Under the pieces are notes generated by a model. It worked only from the letters and a program-made list of their open reading frames with translations, was not told the DNA's origin and ran no database searches. From Druceiella hillmani (lineage: Eukaryota > Arthropoda > Insecta > Lepidoptera > Hepialidae): a DNA stretch of 64,000 nucleotides. Made by a program: the position numbers and the translations under genes. Below, piece after piece: positions 24,690 to 36,860 of the stretch. Location: contig JAYKKI010000060.1 in NCBI GenBank assembly GCA_039881145.1, positions 5,952,501 through 6,016,500 on the forward strand, given 5' to 3'. The stretch's first letter is position 1; each line of letters starts with the position of its first letter.

Positions 24690-26860
24690 TAGCTAATGCT
24701 TCTAAATCTTAAAAAAAATATATTACTTTCCAAACATTTCAATATATAATAAAGTTTATGGTGGTAAAATAAATAATATTTTCATCCCATTGAAAACTGT
24801 CACTTCAGTTTTACCTTTTACTTAATCTAATATAACATCTTTCATACTGTTCACTCAATAATGAGAACACTCATGAATTTATAAAACACACTAAGTAATC
24901 CTTTTTCGATGTAAAGTTACTTTCAGACATAAAGGTTAAGTCTTATGATTAATACTTTCTCACAATATACGCATGACACAGTCTTGACTTCTTTCTTTCC
25001 GAAACCTTTGTTATACTTATATCCTTATCCTACATCATTTCCATATAAATTTCTGATTTCCATGTGTACTTTAAAAATTTCCTCACTTGAGTTCTTTTCA
25101 CTATTCCATATTTCATTAACACTTGTTATTAAGCACGTAGTATGAATGTTGATAACATGTATAGTATGAGAAAGCTTTGTATGGGAATGTTCTTATCCTT
25201 ATTTGACAGTTTTTTGACACTATTCTTCTTTAACAAATAGTCTGTTTTTTATTGTAAAACTTTTCATTTTAAAGTTTTCCACTTGCAGTTTAAAACATGT
25301 GTAAATCCTTTAAATAACTCAGGCATAGACAATAGAATGTGGTTAAACTTTTCCTCCTCTGTTATATCTATTCAGTTTCTTTCAATGGGGATGTTCACGC
25401 AAATTTATTGTAGATGGCGTTTGAAGTGACATGGCTACTGCCAGTTAGAATTCTGCTAATCCTTGCAGCGTTTTCCTACCTTTCTTTTGTATTTTTGGGA
25501 AATAAACAATAAAATATATTGTTGAAACATGTATTCAATGTAAAAAATGGATACATGTTTCAATATGTATTAATTTATAAAAACTACAAAATGTACAAGA
25601 CAGACAGAATCCTATGTAATTGATGTTAGACAACGGCTGTTCCATACTCCATACATAATGAAAATGTTGACACAGCGCCACCTGGCAAAAAAATAAGCAG
25701 TGACCATCCCCATTTGGTGAAAAAATCTTTGATTTTTGCAAAGTGATTTAGCAAAGATTTTGTTTCCTTATTTCTGATAATCTTCCTCTTAAAAATAAAT
25801 TGGATGGAACTCTTTCTTCTAAAGTTTTCCTCCAAATTTTTCAACATTGAAAATGCCGATTCTTTATATTTCTATATGGCTGTCTGCCAAACAAGTTAAA
25901 AATTATTCTACGCCTTCATTTCATTTACCCAGTTTTCTTCCTTTAATACAAAATCTTTCTTCAAATGCTTTTAAATAATATTATCTTTTAGTGCAGTTTT
26001 ATCCTAAATACATACATGCTAAAACTTTTCCTGTTAAATGGCAATATTACAAGCCATTTTGTAAACTGGTAATTTTTCTCAAGAACTAGATACCACTATC
26101 ATTTATGGTGAATGTCGCCCGATGAGGTTTAATATCCTATTCACATTTAACAGGCATTTTTATTTGGCTTTTCATCACATTAGATTCTTACTAGTCTTCA
26201 GTCTTATAACCAACTTAAATACTAATAATATGTTTTACCAAAACCATGGATAAATTACTTTAATACGATTGGAAAAGATATGCGAGAATGACTTTCATTA
26301 AGACTCTTCTTGTAAGTACATATTTAGTAATTACACTGTCCTGAATGCAATCAATGTCGTCATTTAATAGGAAAAAGAAGGAAGTACAGTAAATCACAAG
26401 AAACTAAGATCTCTTCTTGTAATGTTGAACATTTAAACATGTCAAATTTGTATCTAAATTGAACTTCAAGAATATAATCTCCGTTCTGCATAAATGTTAC
26501 GAATAGGGGGCTGCAGCACCTTTACTATTTAGAGAAATATTTTTAAATTTCTCAATTTTCCCTTAATACAGTACCAGGGATTCTAGGAATTTTGTGATTT
26601 TTGGTACTTAGATGTTTTAAGAATGATATACATATGTAAATAGCAACTTTAATTCAAACTTTTACTATTTGAGTATTCACGGTCATAATAAAAAAAATAA
26701 ATTAATTATGTTCTAAGCTTAACAACACATTTGACAGATCAAGAAGCCGCTAGATTATTTAATGTGTCAGATCTTGATTTCTCCAGCCATCGGTTAAATT
26801 CCATCCTCCCCCTTTGAAACGAATATCTCAATAAGCACACATTATAGAATGAGATGTTTT
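24690..26860. other. AT-rich non-coding stretch with one hairpin
   Basis: At about 25515-25567, ATTGTTGAAACATGTAT faces ATACATGTTTCAATAT across a short spacer, making an imperfect hairpin. ORFs at 25535-25847 on the - strand overlap each other and show no domain. No gene is seen. Confidence 0.4.
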
Positions 26861-27095
26861 TATTTTATCCAAATTTTTCATAAACTATTTTAATAAGTGA
26901 AAAAACCAAGATAATAGGCTTATTGCTTTGAGTGCATTAATGCTAGTGTTGAAGAATGCACTTGAATGTAAAATACTAATTAGAGTCACATGAATTTTTT
27001 CATATTATATTTAAAATGAAATGGATTTAGATTTACTTTGAACAGAAGTTACCAAGTAATTACATACCACCTGATTTTTTTTTGCTTTTCTTTCT
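26860..27095. repeat. Dispersed repeat, copy 1 of 3
   Basis: Contains ATTTTAATAAGTGAAAAAAC, GCATTAATGCTAGTGTTGAA and GATTTACTTTGAACAGAA, all in the same order as in the copies near 29.15 and 29.35 kb. The family is unidentified. Confidence 0.7.
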
Positions 27096-27099
27096 TATT

Positions 27100-29125
27100 A
27101 CCTTACTAGATAGAATAGTGTGACAATAACTTTTACCACTTTTTGGAAAACTGAGTCCAAAAAATTAATGTTATATTTTGACACTTTCTATTTTGTCAGT
27201 TTCCATTTAATATCCACGTTTCCATTTTTTATCAAACAATGAAATTGAAAATAAGAACTAAAATTCGTAACTCATTTGCTGTCCAGTTGCTGTCCAAATG
27301 TAAATTTCAATTTTATTCACACTAATTTTATATTTGAGTTATTATTAAATATAACTATGGTAAAATGTGATGGGTAGTTATCACGAAATAAATTCTATTT
27401 TCCAATTTTTAAATAGTTTAGAACAGAGTTATACTAAAATGTTACATTGAAATAAACAAACAAGAAGGTGATAATGAGATAGTGTGTAATATTGTAAAGA
27501 AACTATTTATTTTGTAGGTTATATTGGGTAATGTAATTCCAAATGGCTTTGCACATTAACATTTTTGAGCACATTTTACACATTTTGAAAGGTATTGTAA
27601 TTTCCATGGCTTTCAAAATAGATATTTTCAGCAAAAATTGCAAATTTGTGCATATTTTTATTCTTATATTGAATCTCACTCCATTTAATTGACTTTGTAA
27701 TCTAGTTGAAAGAATAGGACTGATTGCCAAGAAAACACAATTTTACATAAAGAAATAAGAGATAGTTGGAATGCAAAATTCAATGCCACGTGTTAACTGA
27801 TGTTAGAATCTCAAGAAGAGATGTAATAAAGTGCAGGTATTATTCGAGATGAGGTACGAAAAAGAAAGACGACACGCACTATGTTTTTCCTTCAATTCCA
27901 ATCATATTCATAAGAAAAGTTTTGAAACAATTACATGTGGTCGTTTAATAATTTGGATAAGTAATAATAACACAAATATTCATAATATAGCATGAGCAGA
28001 AGCAGAGTTTTCCAAATATGTAGTTTTGTTTGAAGAAACCAAATTTTTTGAAGTCATTTCAGGGAGTCAATTTATTAGAAAATGTTATGACTAACTTCAT
28101 TTGCCTGAAAATGTCGTAAGTTAAATGTTGATCAGTCTTTTATAGTAGAAGAAAAAAATATGAAAGTGTAATGTTTCACAAAGCTTAATATACCTTAACA
28201 TGTTAATTTGTGTTTTCGTGCCCAAACTTTGTTTACCAGTCCTGAGTTAACTCATATTTACACTAGTGCTAGATATTTCAATTTATAAAATTGAAAAAAA
28301 TTTAGTATATTGTTAAATCTTTCTTCATCCTGTTCAAATATATTCACTTAATTATTAAAACCGTTACTTTTGTATATCCCAATTTTAATGATAAGACAAT
28401 GCCACAATGATGGATCATGGTGATGAATGCAATGACAAAGCTGCAGAAACATACAAACATTATAAATTGATGTGAAAGCCAGATTCCATAAACAAATTTA
28501 TGTTAGATATTTCCTACCCACCCTGAAATACCGACACTCACCAACTACCATACTCATGTTAAAGCTGTAAATTGTGCAAGGAGTGCGCATTACTGTGCTT
28601 ATTGTTTCTGATATGGTCTTGAAGAAATGCATGTAAAAAAATATTAAAACCAAAAAAGAATTATTAAACATAAGAGACGTGTTTAAAGTTTTCTTTAAAT
28701 TTTCATTACTCAAAAATAAAATATATTGGAGTTTAATTTCATTCATTCTACACTCGGTTGCAAAATAATCATTGGTAGCTTGAGTTTGTAGTTTGTTCAT
28801 ACTTCTGCACAAAATTTTTGATCAACAGCTGCAACAATTAACAAAGGCTTTCACAAAAATTTAACTATACTATTTTTGATGGCTCTAATCTTTTTAAGAT
28901 AATTCCAAACATAGCTAATAATTATAAATTAATATTAGCAGTCTTATATTCTCTTATACTAATATATGTGACAAGAAAACTTATTTACTTTATTTCTTCT
29001 TAAAACCAATACACAACATCTCATTGATAAATTATATACTCATTATCTCGAGAGTTTTTGGGTGAGCAAGAAAAACCTGCTGTAATTAATGTACACACAC
29101 AGTGCACATTTAATTTTTTTATTGA
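27100..29125. other. AT-rich non-coding stretch
   Basis: ORFs at 27503-27730 and 28498-28812 (- strand) were inspected. Neither has a recognisable motif. No gene is supported. Confidence 0.35.
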
Positions 29126-29129
29126 GCGT

Positions 29130-29290
29130 AATTTGTTTATAAAACATTTTAATAATTTAAATAAATAAAAGCTAAGATAACAGGTTTATTGCCGTGAGAG
29201 CTAGTGTCGTAGTAAAATGCAAATGAACTGAAAATATTAATTATTATCAAAGAATTGTATTGTATATAGCATATGGACTTATAATGTCTG
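29130..29290. repeat. Dispersed repeat, copy 2 of 3
   Basis: Shares GTCGTAGTAAAATGCAAATG, AACTGAAAATAT and AGAATTGTATTGTAT with the next copy, and the CTAAGATAA...TTTATTGC block with copy 1. Confidence 0.8.
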
Positions 29291-29324
29291 GCACTAAGTG
29301 CTAGATACGGATCACATTTTATTT

Positions 29325-29600
29325 TTTTATTTAACGCAATTTGGTTAGAAAAGATTTTAATAATTTAAAAAGCTAAGATAATAAGTATATTGCCATTAGA
29401 GCATTAATGCTAGTGTCGTAGTAAAATGCAAATGAACTGAAAATATGAATTATTGTCAAAAGAATTGTATTGTATCATAGCTAAAATTAAGTGGACGTCT
29501 TTGGTTTTAATAAAAATTTATTGGATTGAGATTTACTTTAAACGGAAACTACATATAAATAACATACCACCTGGATATTTTTTAGGTTTCGAAAGCTATT
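29325..29600. repeat. Dispersed repeat, copy 3 of 3
   Basis: Same order of blocks as the copy at 29130-29290. It extends further right to GAGATTTACTTTAAACGGAA and CATACCACCTGG, which match copy 1. Confidence 0.8.
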
Positions 29601-29619
29601 GCCTATATTAGAACACGAA

Positions 29620-30190
29620 GAACATTTTATTTAACTGAGTACAGTGATGCACATATAGTTTTGTTAGAAAATAAGTATTAAGATAAGAAACTGGGTAACA
29701 AGACTCTTTAGACATTTCTAAAACTATCACCATAACTAGCTTGAGATGCATTCACAAGCTAGTTATGGTCTTTGAGTTGTTCTAAGTATTTGGTAAATAT
29801 GTTTGGGAAAAAATGAAAGTGCCGAATTACTCATAGCGTTGGGACAGACTCTAATTTTATGGAGTTAAACTATTATTGGTAAATTCAGCACACGCCTTTA
29901 AAGGTCTGAAACTGTGATAAATACAGCAATGCTCATATAGTATTATTAGACAATATGCATCGACATAGTGCAGTAGAATAATGGAAGTCTTTAGAAAGTA
30001 GTTTATTTATTGTGACTTGATTGTTGTTCAAAGTGTTCGCTAAATATGTTCCAGAAAAATTAAAGTGCCAAATCACTCATTGTATTGGGACATATTGTTA
30101 CAGGTTGAAAATATGTTTTGTTAGTTCAGAACACTGCTTCGAAGACCTGAAACTGTGGTGAGAACAGCAATATGCACAAAGTATTATTAG
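29620..30190. repeat. Diverged tandem duplication of about 250-270 bp, with internal hairpin
   Basis: Blocks AAAGTGCCGAATTACTCAT / AAAGTGCCAAATCACTCAT and TTGGGACA recur near 29817 and 30062. Related text about chicken-scratch AT-rich DNA, such as GTGATGCACATATAG / AATGCTCATATAG, recurs before them. Near 29731-29768 CATAACTAGCTTG faces CAAGCTAGTTATG as a hairpin. Confidence 0.65.
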
Positions 30191-30329
30191 ATGGTAAAGA
30201 TTTTTTTTTGTGAAGCTTGTATAATAAATAAAAACATCTTTTTGAACATCGATGCCTTGAGTATGATCTCTTGAAATGGGAAAAGTCTATCAAGCTGGCT
30301 TTTATATAAAGCAATTATAGCTATAAATA

Positions 30330-30990
30330 TGTACATATTTACTAATTTACCAACCTATTAATACCTTATTTCCTTTATGCCATTGTATATATTTGTAAGT
30401 ACTTACCTATCTGCTTATATCTTAGTCAATTCATGTTTTTGTACATGCTTATACATACTTACCTACCAATTTATTTTATAACTTTCTAACTTATGTCAAC
30501 AGAAATCAAATACCTTTTGGCTTCATGATCGAGCCCTGGAGACTACTTGCAACCAAAGAACTAGATAAACAAGCAAAACAAGCTAGAAGTTGATAAACCC
30601 ACACTTCACCATTGAGGACTCTTTTGACACCTTAAGGCTCAATCATCAAACACTGACCACATGTGATCAAAAGAGAAACAAGTGCAAAAGTGATGATTGT
30701 TCAAAATTGAGAAGTTCTTGTTACCACCTTCTGGTTCCATCATGAGACCATTATCACTATTTGTGACCGAATATTTTATGAAGATAACTCAAGCGATCCC
30801 AAACTGGATTAATCCTTCTGATTGCTCACCACTTTCGCACTCCATCATCAGTTCTTCGCTATCATCAGTGACTAAAGTAATTAAAAAGACATGTTAGGTG
30901 AGTTCGAACTTGATACCCGTTTGCTAAAAGAGATCTTGTATTTTCATCCATTGAAGAGTTTTTTATGATACCTTTGTACGCCATTTTCAG
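30330..30990. repeat. Dispersed repeat of about 600 bp, copy 1 (second copy 43330-43960)
   Basis: Blocks such as CACACTTCACCATTGAG, CACCACCTTCTGGTTCCATC and CACTATTTGTGACC occur in the same order near 43.65-43.81 kb. No coding capacity is seen. The class is unknown. Confidence 0.75.
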
Positions 30991-31024
30991 GTCCTCGCCT
31001 TTCCCCTCACCTCTTTCAAACAAA

Positions 31025-31360
31025 GAGGTATTATGAAAATATTTGAGTTACAACTGCATATATATTATGCAAATATGTTAAAAAAAATTAATTTCCAAGT
31101 TACATGCTGCATATGCAAATACATAAAAAAATATTTGCGGCAAATTGAGAACCTCCTGCTTTCCAAAAGAGGGTGTCAATTTTTGAAAATTTTGGATTAT
31201 TTTTATAATTATTCTAACAAGCTTTCAAAGAGTATATGGAGGCTCCGAGAACCTCTTAACAATGCTTGCTGGGAGTAAAAGATGTATAAAGAAATCAAGA
31301 CTTACTGAACTCATTGTGGATTTTATACTGGTTTTAATAAAATAATACGAATGCTTTTCG
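31025..31360. repeat. Dispersed repeat, copy 1 (related to 47340-47590 and 41340-41500)
   Basis: Shares the series AAGCTTTCAAAGAG / GGAGGCTCCGAGAACCTCTTAA / GGAGTAAAAGATGT / GTGGATTTTATACTGGTT with diverged counterparts next to the last exon of gene B. It therefore marks a duplicated flank of a transporter 3' region or a dispersed repeat. Confidence 0.6.
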
Positions 31361-31364
31361 ATGA

Positions 31365-31640
31365 TGATTGTCGATGATGATTGATGTCCAAAAACGAGAG
31401 AGAACACTCCAAGTGATGTTATTTTTGAGGCATAGTAAGCAATATCGGCACCCATTTTGTATTGACCTTACTCATCCCAAGATGATCGTAAAAATGATTG
31501 TATCTGACACTCCAACCATTTCAGTGAGCTTTTCTTCTTTAGTCATCTTCCAATATTCATTTTTCGACTTCTTGAATGATTTCATAGTAGTCACTTCGAT
31601 CGGCCATTTCGGGTCATGGGCCTTCCTCAAGTGAGTCCCT
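31365..31640 (-). pseudogene. mariner-like transposase fragment
   Basis: In reverse complement, pieces in different frames read WPIEVTTMKSF, EKLTEMVGVSDTI and, after a frameshift, LGMSKVNTKWVP. These match the mariner linker, the second helix-turn-helix and the conserved LGMxKxxxxWVP segment. The catalytic DDD domain is absent. Frameshifts and truncation make this a relic. The assignment rests on the order of three recognisable motifs. Confidence 0.65.
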
Positions 31641-31649
31641 ACCTTGTTT

Positions 31650-32160
31650 AAAGGTACTGTTTCACTTATAAATCATGATTTTACCCAGGCAAGAGTCTCC
31701 ATAAACGAATACCATCTCTTCTAGTATGGTTGAACCGATTTTCCTTGCTTGATAAAGAATATTATAACAGAGCAATACTCGATTTTCTCTATATTCCTTA
31801 ATGACACTACATGTAATGAAAGAGACAAATATTTGTTACTTTCTTACAGTGTTTGTTACTGGGTAAGTACATTCTTACGGTATAAATTTAATAACAAATT
31901 TTTGTTTTTGCAACATATTTTGAAACATAAAAAAACATTTAATAAAATCTTTTTCTTTTCGAAGGAAAGGTCTCCAACTAGTAAAGATTGGCATTGCATA
32001 TTCAGCTGTGCGTATTTAGTCTTCCTTGGCAAGTGAAACATTTTTGGCGGCACTCGTAATCCCAGCCATTCTCATTCATCTCCATTCTCCAATTTTACTC
32101 AACATTATTTTCTTCTATTACTTTTTTACTTCTATGGCTTTCTCTCTCCCAACAGTTTTA
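31650..32160. other. Non-coding stretch
   Basis: Overlapping ORFs on both strands (31749-32053) with no domain. Nothing else is seen. Confidence 0.35.
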
Positions 32161-32162
32161 CC

Positions 32163-32332
32163 CAAGTTATTTATTTATTTATTTATGTACTTTAATAAAT
32201 ACAGTTGGTATATATGGATAACATATTGCTACGAGAGCAATCTCTTATAGTCCAGCCCCACTCAATAAGCAGCCGAAAATTAAATCCAGATTGCCACAGT
32301 GCACCGTGCTCTCAAAGACCTTATGCCTTATG
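32163..32332 (-). mobile_element. tRNA-derived SINE, copy 2
   Basis: In reverse complement it begins AAGGCATAAGGTCTTTGAGA, includes GCACGGTG and GGGGCTGGACT, then TAAGAGATTGCTCTCGTAG, and ends in an (ATAA)n tail. All of these occur in the same order in the copy at 45.92-46.10 kb. The B-box region is degraded (ATCTGGATTTAATTTTC) and a GTGTTCTGATTAG block is deleted relative to that copy. Confidence 0.75.
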
Positions 32333-32394
32333 ATTAATCCAACACACTACGCTGACGACAAAATTATTAGTTGTAAGAGCTTGTAACTATCATG

Positions 32395-33560
32395 CTTTAG
32401 CAAATGCTCTAGACATGCAAGTTTACATTGTTTGATGGTTTGCAAAAGTATGCATTTCTTGTCATAGATCACCCTCATTGGTGACTTCAGAGTTCAAGAT
32501 ATACACATAATACATCTGTGGGCCAACATTTTGAATGTTTCCATACGTTTCCTGAGATCCTCCTTAATAGTCCAAGCCTCACATCCATATACAAGAATCG
32601 GTAAGATATAGTACAGCAGAAGACGAATTTAAAATAGGATTTCAAAGCTACGATTGCAGAGTACCTTTTTTATTTTTCCAAAGGCACAGCAGACAATTGT
32701 GAATTTTGTGTGATTTTTGTGAGTTTTGATCTTTTCTTTACTGTCCCAGTTTTGGAGAAGCCAAGATCCAAGATATTTATATTTATTCATTTGTTCTAGT
32801 TTTTGACCTACCACAAATATCCTGTAGAAGATTGGAATTTTTAGATGACCATAAACTTTGGCTTGTTAGAATTCATTCTGAGGTTAGTTTTAATGTTACA
32901 CTCGTTAACCAATCAACAATCTTCTATAATTCTGCTTCTGAAGATACTATAAGAAATGTATCATCAGCATACCTCAAGTTGATGAGGCATCCATTGACTT
33001 TAATACCACAATCTAGGTCTTTCATAGGTTCCAACATGATCGCCTTGAATACATATTAAAAACAGTTGGTGATACTCCCCTTTAATGTCAATTTCTGGCA
33101 ATCCCATTATACTCCCATTTTAATGTCAATTTCTCCAAATCCTGATAGTTGCAAGTTGATTCCAATAAGGTACTGTATAAAACAGGTGTCTTTCTCGTCC
33201 AATCTGATTTTGCTGAAAAGCTCAATTAGACAACTATGTTGTACTCTGTCAAAAGCTTTCTCATAATTTATGAACTGCAGAAAGACATCTTGCTGCATGT
33301 CTCTACAATTTTGCTCCAGAACCTTTTCTGCAAACAAAGCACCTCTCATGCCTCCTGCAGTTCAGAATCCAAATGAACTGTTGTTTAACTCTTCATTGTA
33401 TTTTATCCTAATGTGTCCATGAATTATGGAGAAGAAAATCTTTAGAAGTCAGATATCATGATTCATAAGGCTAATTGTTTCAAAATTGAAAAGTTGGAAT
33501 CATCCACTAGTTGATAGTGATGGTGGGTTCTGTGCCCAGTTGTTGCCTTAATTTCTTTGT
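32395..33560 (-). mobile_element. RTE-like LINE relic, reverse transcriptase part
   Basis: On the - strand, disrupted frames encode FINYEKAFDRVQHSCLIELF (RT block, with the usual FxDYEKAFD changed to Asn), then LRYADDTFLIVSS (intact YADD active-site box near 32957-32972), then VGQKLEQMNKYKYLGSWLLQ (the typical KYLG block after the catalytic core). It continues to a tail rich in Lys. Multiple stops separate the pieces. The endonuclease domain is not seen. The ORFs on the + strand here are shadows. Confidence 0.82.
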
Positions 33561-36127
33561 GCAAATTGAATGAGTTGTGTTTGGCAAACTCTATTCATAC
33601 TAGAAATTTCGTGTCCTCTTTCCGCATTTCTTTAAATAAGTTATTGTATTACTCAGGACCTGTGTTTTTGTACCGTCTATTTTTTTTCCATGAGATTGTA
33701 AATTTATTCATCATCCAAATTGGCTTAATTTCACAATTCCTACGTCGAAGAAATTTCTTACTGATTTCAGAAACCATACTTTTTAAATCATTCCCTGTAT
33801 CTTCCACAGTCTTTAGTATCATCCCCTCATCTTCCAGTGCCCATTTTTTGGTTTCTTCTCTACTTTATTAAAGTTTAATATAATTAGTAATTTATTTACA
33901 GTAACAGCAGCAACAAATTAATGTGTACAAACTGAAAAATAAAATTATACGTTGACAAGATTAAACGAGATGAACAGAATTAAAAGAATCTCTTAAATGA
34001 GAGTAGGAGTTGCATTAGGAGGGGGTCTGTACAAACTGACATACCTAGAAAGGTTTGAATATTTAAACTTACTATTTCTTATATATTTATGTAAGTATAT
34101 AGTATCTCTTTTATGGGTGTAGAAAAAATGTTTTGATTATATTGTTCATCACATGTAAACTATTTTACAAGTAATGAACAGTTCTTAGTACTTGCTGTTT
34201 AAATATGTATAATCAAGGACAAACTGGGCCAGAAGAGCTCATGTGGGTCTCCACATGCTGGGATAAGGGTAGATGGGATAGTATCGAATAATAATGATAT
34301 ACCCATATTATTAATTTTCAATAATACAGATTATTAGAAAAATATTGTTCTTAAAAAAGTACATAAAAAATTGCGTCGAATGCTATCAATAACAGTCAAT
34401 TCATTTAGAATATATTGCCATAAAGAGTTTTAAAGAAAGCCTTTTCAAAATAAGTTTCAAATATCTTGATGGGGGCTATATTTATGAATAGACATTATTT
34501 CTTGTACAAAAAACAGTATCGAATGTCCCGATTCAGCTGAACACTCAGTAAATATTGTTTTTTTAAATATAAAAAACACCATTGTTATTTTTCGAGCTTA
34601 AGGAGCTCATGGAGAGGAGAAAATGAATAAAAAGTCATATCTTTTTAATAATTACGACCAGAAATATTTTTGAGCACTTTGAGCTCGAAAATAGCAAGAA
34701 GTTTCAGAGATGGTCTCAGCTTCAACTATTTTTCAAATTTATCCATTTCATTTCTCTCTAAGTATGTATGAACCATTTTACATATAAGTAGTCAGCCAGG
34801 GAATAGGTAGGGTCAGGGGCTCATACAGGCTAGAGTCTGGGTAGCAAACATCACCACCACTATATGGCCAGTCCGACACTGTGTATAATATTGGATAGAA
34901 ACAATTTCCTAGATGTTGCTTTTTTGAGACAGGTCTCATAAAAATGGGCCTATCGTTGACCACTTTATAAGGTATACTAAAAATGCATTTATACTTTCTT
35001 CGAAGGGTTGATATTATTTTAAGGATACTAGGCTAGACTAGCATAAAAGAAGTCTGTCTCACTTGTTGGCATGGAAACCTCTGTCAGGTTTAGAAAAGGC
35101 TTTTTTTTTAATTTTTTTCTTAATTATTCTTCATTATTAAATTACTGTCACAAATATTTACAACGATGCATTGATAAGAAATAGTTAATTTAATTCTTGA
35201 GATAAGGTACAAAATAATTACAATAAAAGGTTTTTCCGCATTTGCCACAAGAACAAGGGGTTTATATTTGCAACCATCTCCTTGACATTGTTTGTTTTAA
35301 TTCAACCTTTGACACATCTCATAGAATGTAATAAAGTCACAGAAAAAGTATTGGTTTGTTCAATCTCGTACTGTTCCAAATTTTTAACTCAAGAAAAACA
35401 CCCTCATCTCCTTATATCCAAAAAAGGAATTCCTTTATCCGGGTTTACTAGGTTGTGGATAACTTATATTTTCCTTTAAATTCCATGTGATATTATAAAA
35501 TTAACCTCTTATATCTATTGATGCTTTCTGTATTCTGATAATATTTATGTACCAGCTTGGCTGAATGATTCGTCAAAAAATATTTGTTGGTTGTGGCAAA
35601 AGATTCAATAGCGGTGAAGTTAGTTAAGAATCATACATATCACATAGGTTTTAGCTATTTTGCTGTTGGTATCTAATTGTTTTTTCAAGAAGATGATTGG
35701 AATTACCACGCTCATTTTAATCATGCTTAGTCGTAACAGAACATTTGTTCGTCCAATGTGCATAAATGATGCAAATATCTATGAATCCTTTGTTTTTCAG
35801 AGCAATAAGCAATTACATACTGGTAAAAAATTGTGCACTAGGAGCCATATACATTTCTGAAAACTTTTGTCTACCTTGACCCTAAACTATTATTCTTGAC
35901 AACTCTTGACTCTAACTTATGAAAGTTTCGTGAGAACAGCCATTTTCTTTATGAGTGTACAAAAAAGCTTAAAGGTTCTTAACAATCTAAAGCTTATACA
36001 CAATTTTTACAGGTTTTCCTTTGAAAATCATTTTGCCAATAACCAATAAATTCACCCAATAATATTTATTTTGGCAATGGATGAATTTTATATCCTCTGT
36101 GGTTTTTACCTGTTTTTGTGTTATCAT
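33561..36127. other. AT-rich non-coding stretch
   Basis: Several ORFs of 60-104 codons, including 33557-33871 (+) and 34778-34963 (-), have no recognisable motif. The start of this stretch may still belong to the 5' part of the LINE relic. No gene is supported. Confidence 0.35.
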
Positions 36128-36130
36128 TTA

Positions 36131-36857
36131 GGCTGGTTTTACTGTCGCGCTGACCGTCGGCCCTGACAGCCGAAATGTATGAAATTCTATGGAGCGTTTT
36201 TGAATAACGCGTAGCTGTGAGCGCGGACGGTGGTCAGCGCTGACACGTCAGCGGCCGTGCGCGTCGCGCGTCGGCGCCGCGCAGCCCTCAGCGCTCACCA
36301 TCGCCCGCGCGCCTCTGTCTTCAGAGAGCGTTTTAGTGTCGAGCAGAGCGGACGCCGTCAGGGTGTACAGACATATCGAATCGCGATGTAGACACGAGTA
36401 GAGTGATTGACGAAGTACGCCTGAGACCGATATTGTGGAATGCATCCGATCCACTCTACAAAAATAAAGATGCAAGAAACAAATCCTGGGAGGATATTGT
36501 TGTCACCCTTTTCGAATATGTTTCAGAAAAAGAAAAGCAACAACTTGGCAAGTGTTTATTTTATTATATAAGAATATCTTTATTATATTATTTACTAGAA
36601 GTATTTATTTATTACTAGAAGTACAAAGCATTTTACAGTTAAAATATACACGAGTCTTGCCAAGGCACACTACCAAGAGGGCTCAAAAAATACTCGGCAA
36701 AATGTTCAGCAATAATTAATGCACTCCGCATTTTTGTTTGCGGCTGTAGCCCGAGGCGGTCAGTGCGACACTAAAACGACCAACGCTGTCCCTCAGCGCT
36801 GACAAGCTACGCGCTGAGTTCTCAGCGCTCACGGTCAGCGTGATACTAAAATCAGCC
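36131..36857 (+). mobile_element. PIF/Harbinger-like element with TTA target duplication
   Basis: Ends are inverted repeats: left GGCTGGTTTTACTGTCGCGC, right (reverse complement) GGCTGATTTTAGTATCACGC, both continuing TGACCGT. The trinucleotide TTA flanks both ends (36128-36130 and 36858-36860), the target duplication typical of PIF/Harbinger. The outer 200 bp at the left are strongly GC- and CpG-rich in an AT-rich window. The element is 727 bp, too short for an autonomous copy, and carries one MADF-domain exon but no DDE transposase. Confidence 0.78.
36382..36552 (+). pseudogene. MADF-domain exon inside the Harbinger-like element
   Basis: The frame reads DVDTSRVIDEVRLRPILW, then PLYKNKDARNKSWEDIV and FEYVSEKEKQQLGK. 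It matches the first half of a MADF (Myb/SANT-like DNA-binding) domain: L/I-I-x-x-V, the P-x-L-W-x-x-x-D-x-x-Y-K-x-x-x-x-R-x-x-x-W pattern, all conserved. Harbinger-class elements carry a separate Myb/SANT-like protein besides the transposase. No in-frame ATG lies just upstream, and the second half of the domain is missing after an apparent donor (GGCAAGTGTT near 36550). So this is a single exon of a truncated element-borne gene. Confidence 0.7.
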
Positions 36858-36860
36858 TTA

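Noticed and set aside
32832..33266. ORFs on the + strand in the LINE regions (also 61707-61904)
   Set aside because: They are antisense shadows of the reverse transcriptase relic on the - strand, which shows YADD and KYLG blocks.
36131..36400. CpG island marking a host promoter
   Set aside because: The GC-rich block is bounded by terminal inverted repeats with a TTA target duplication and belongs to a transposon.
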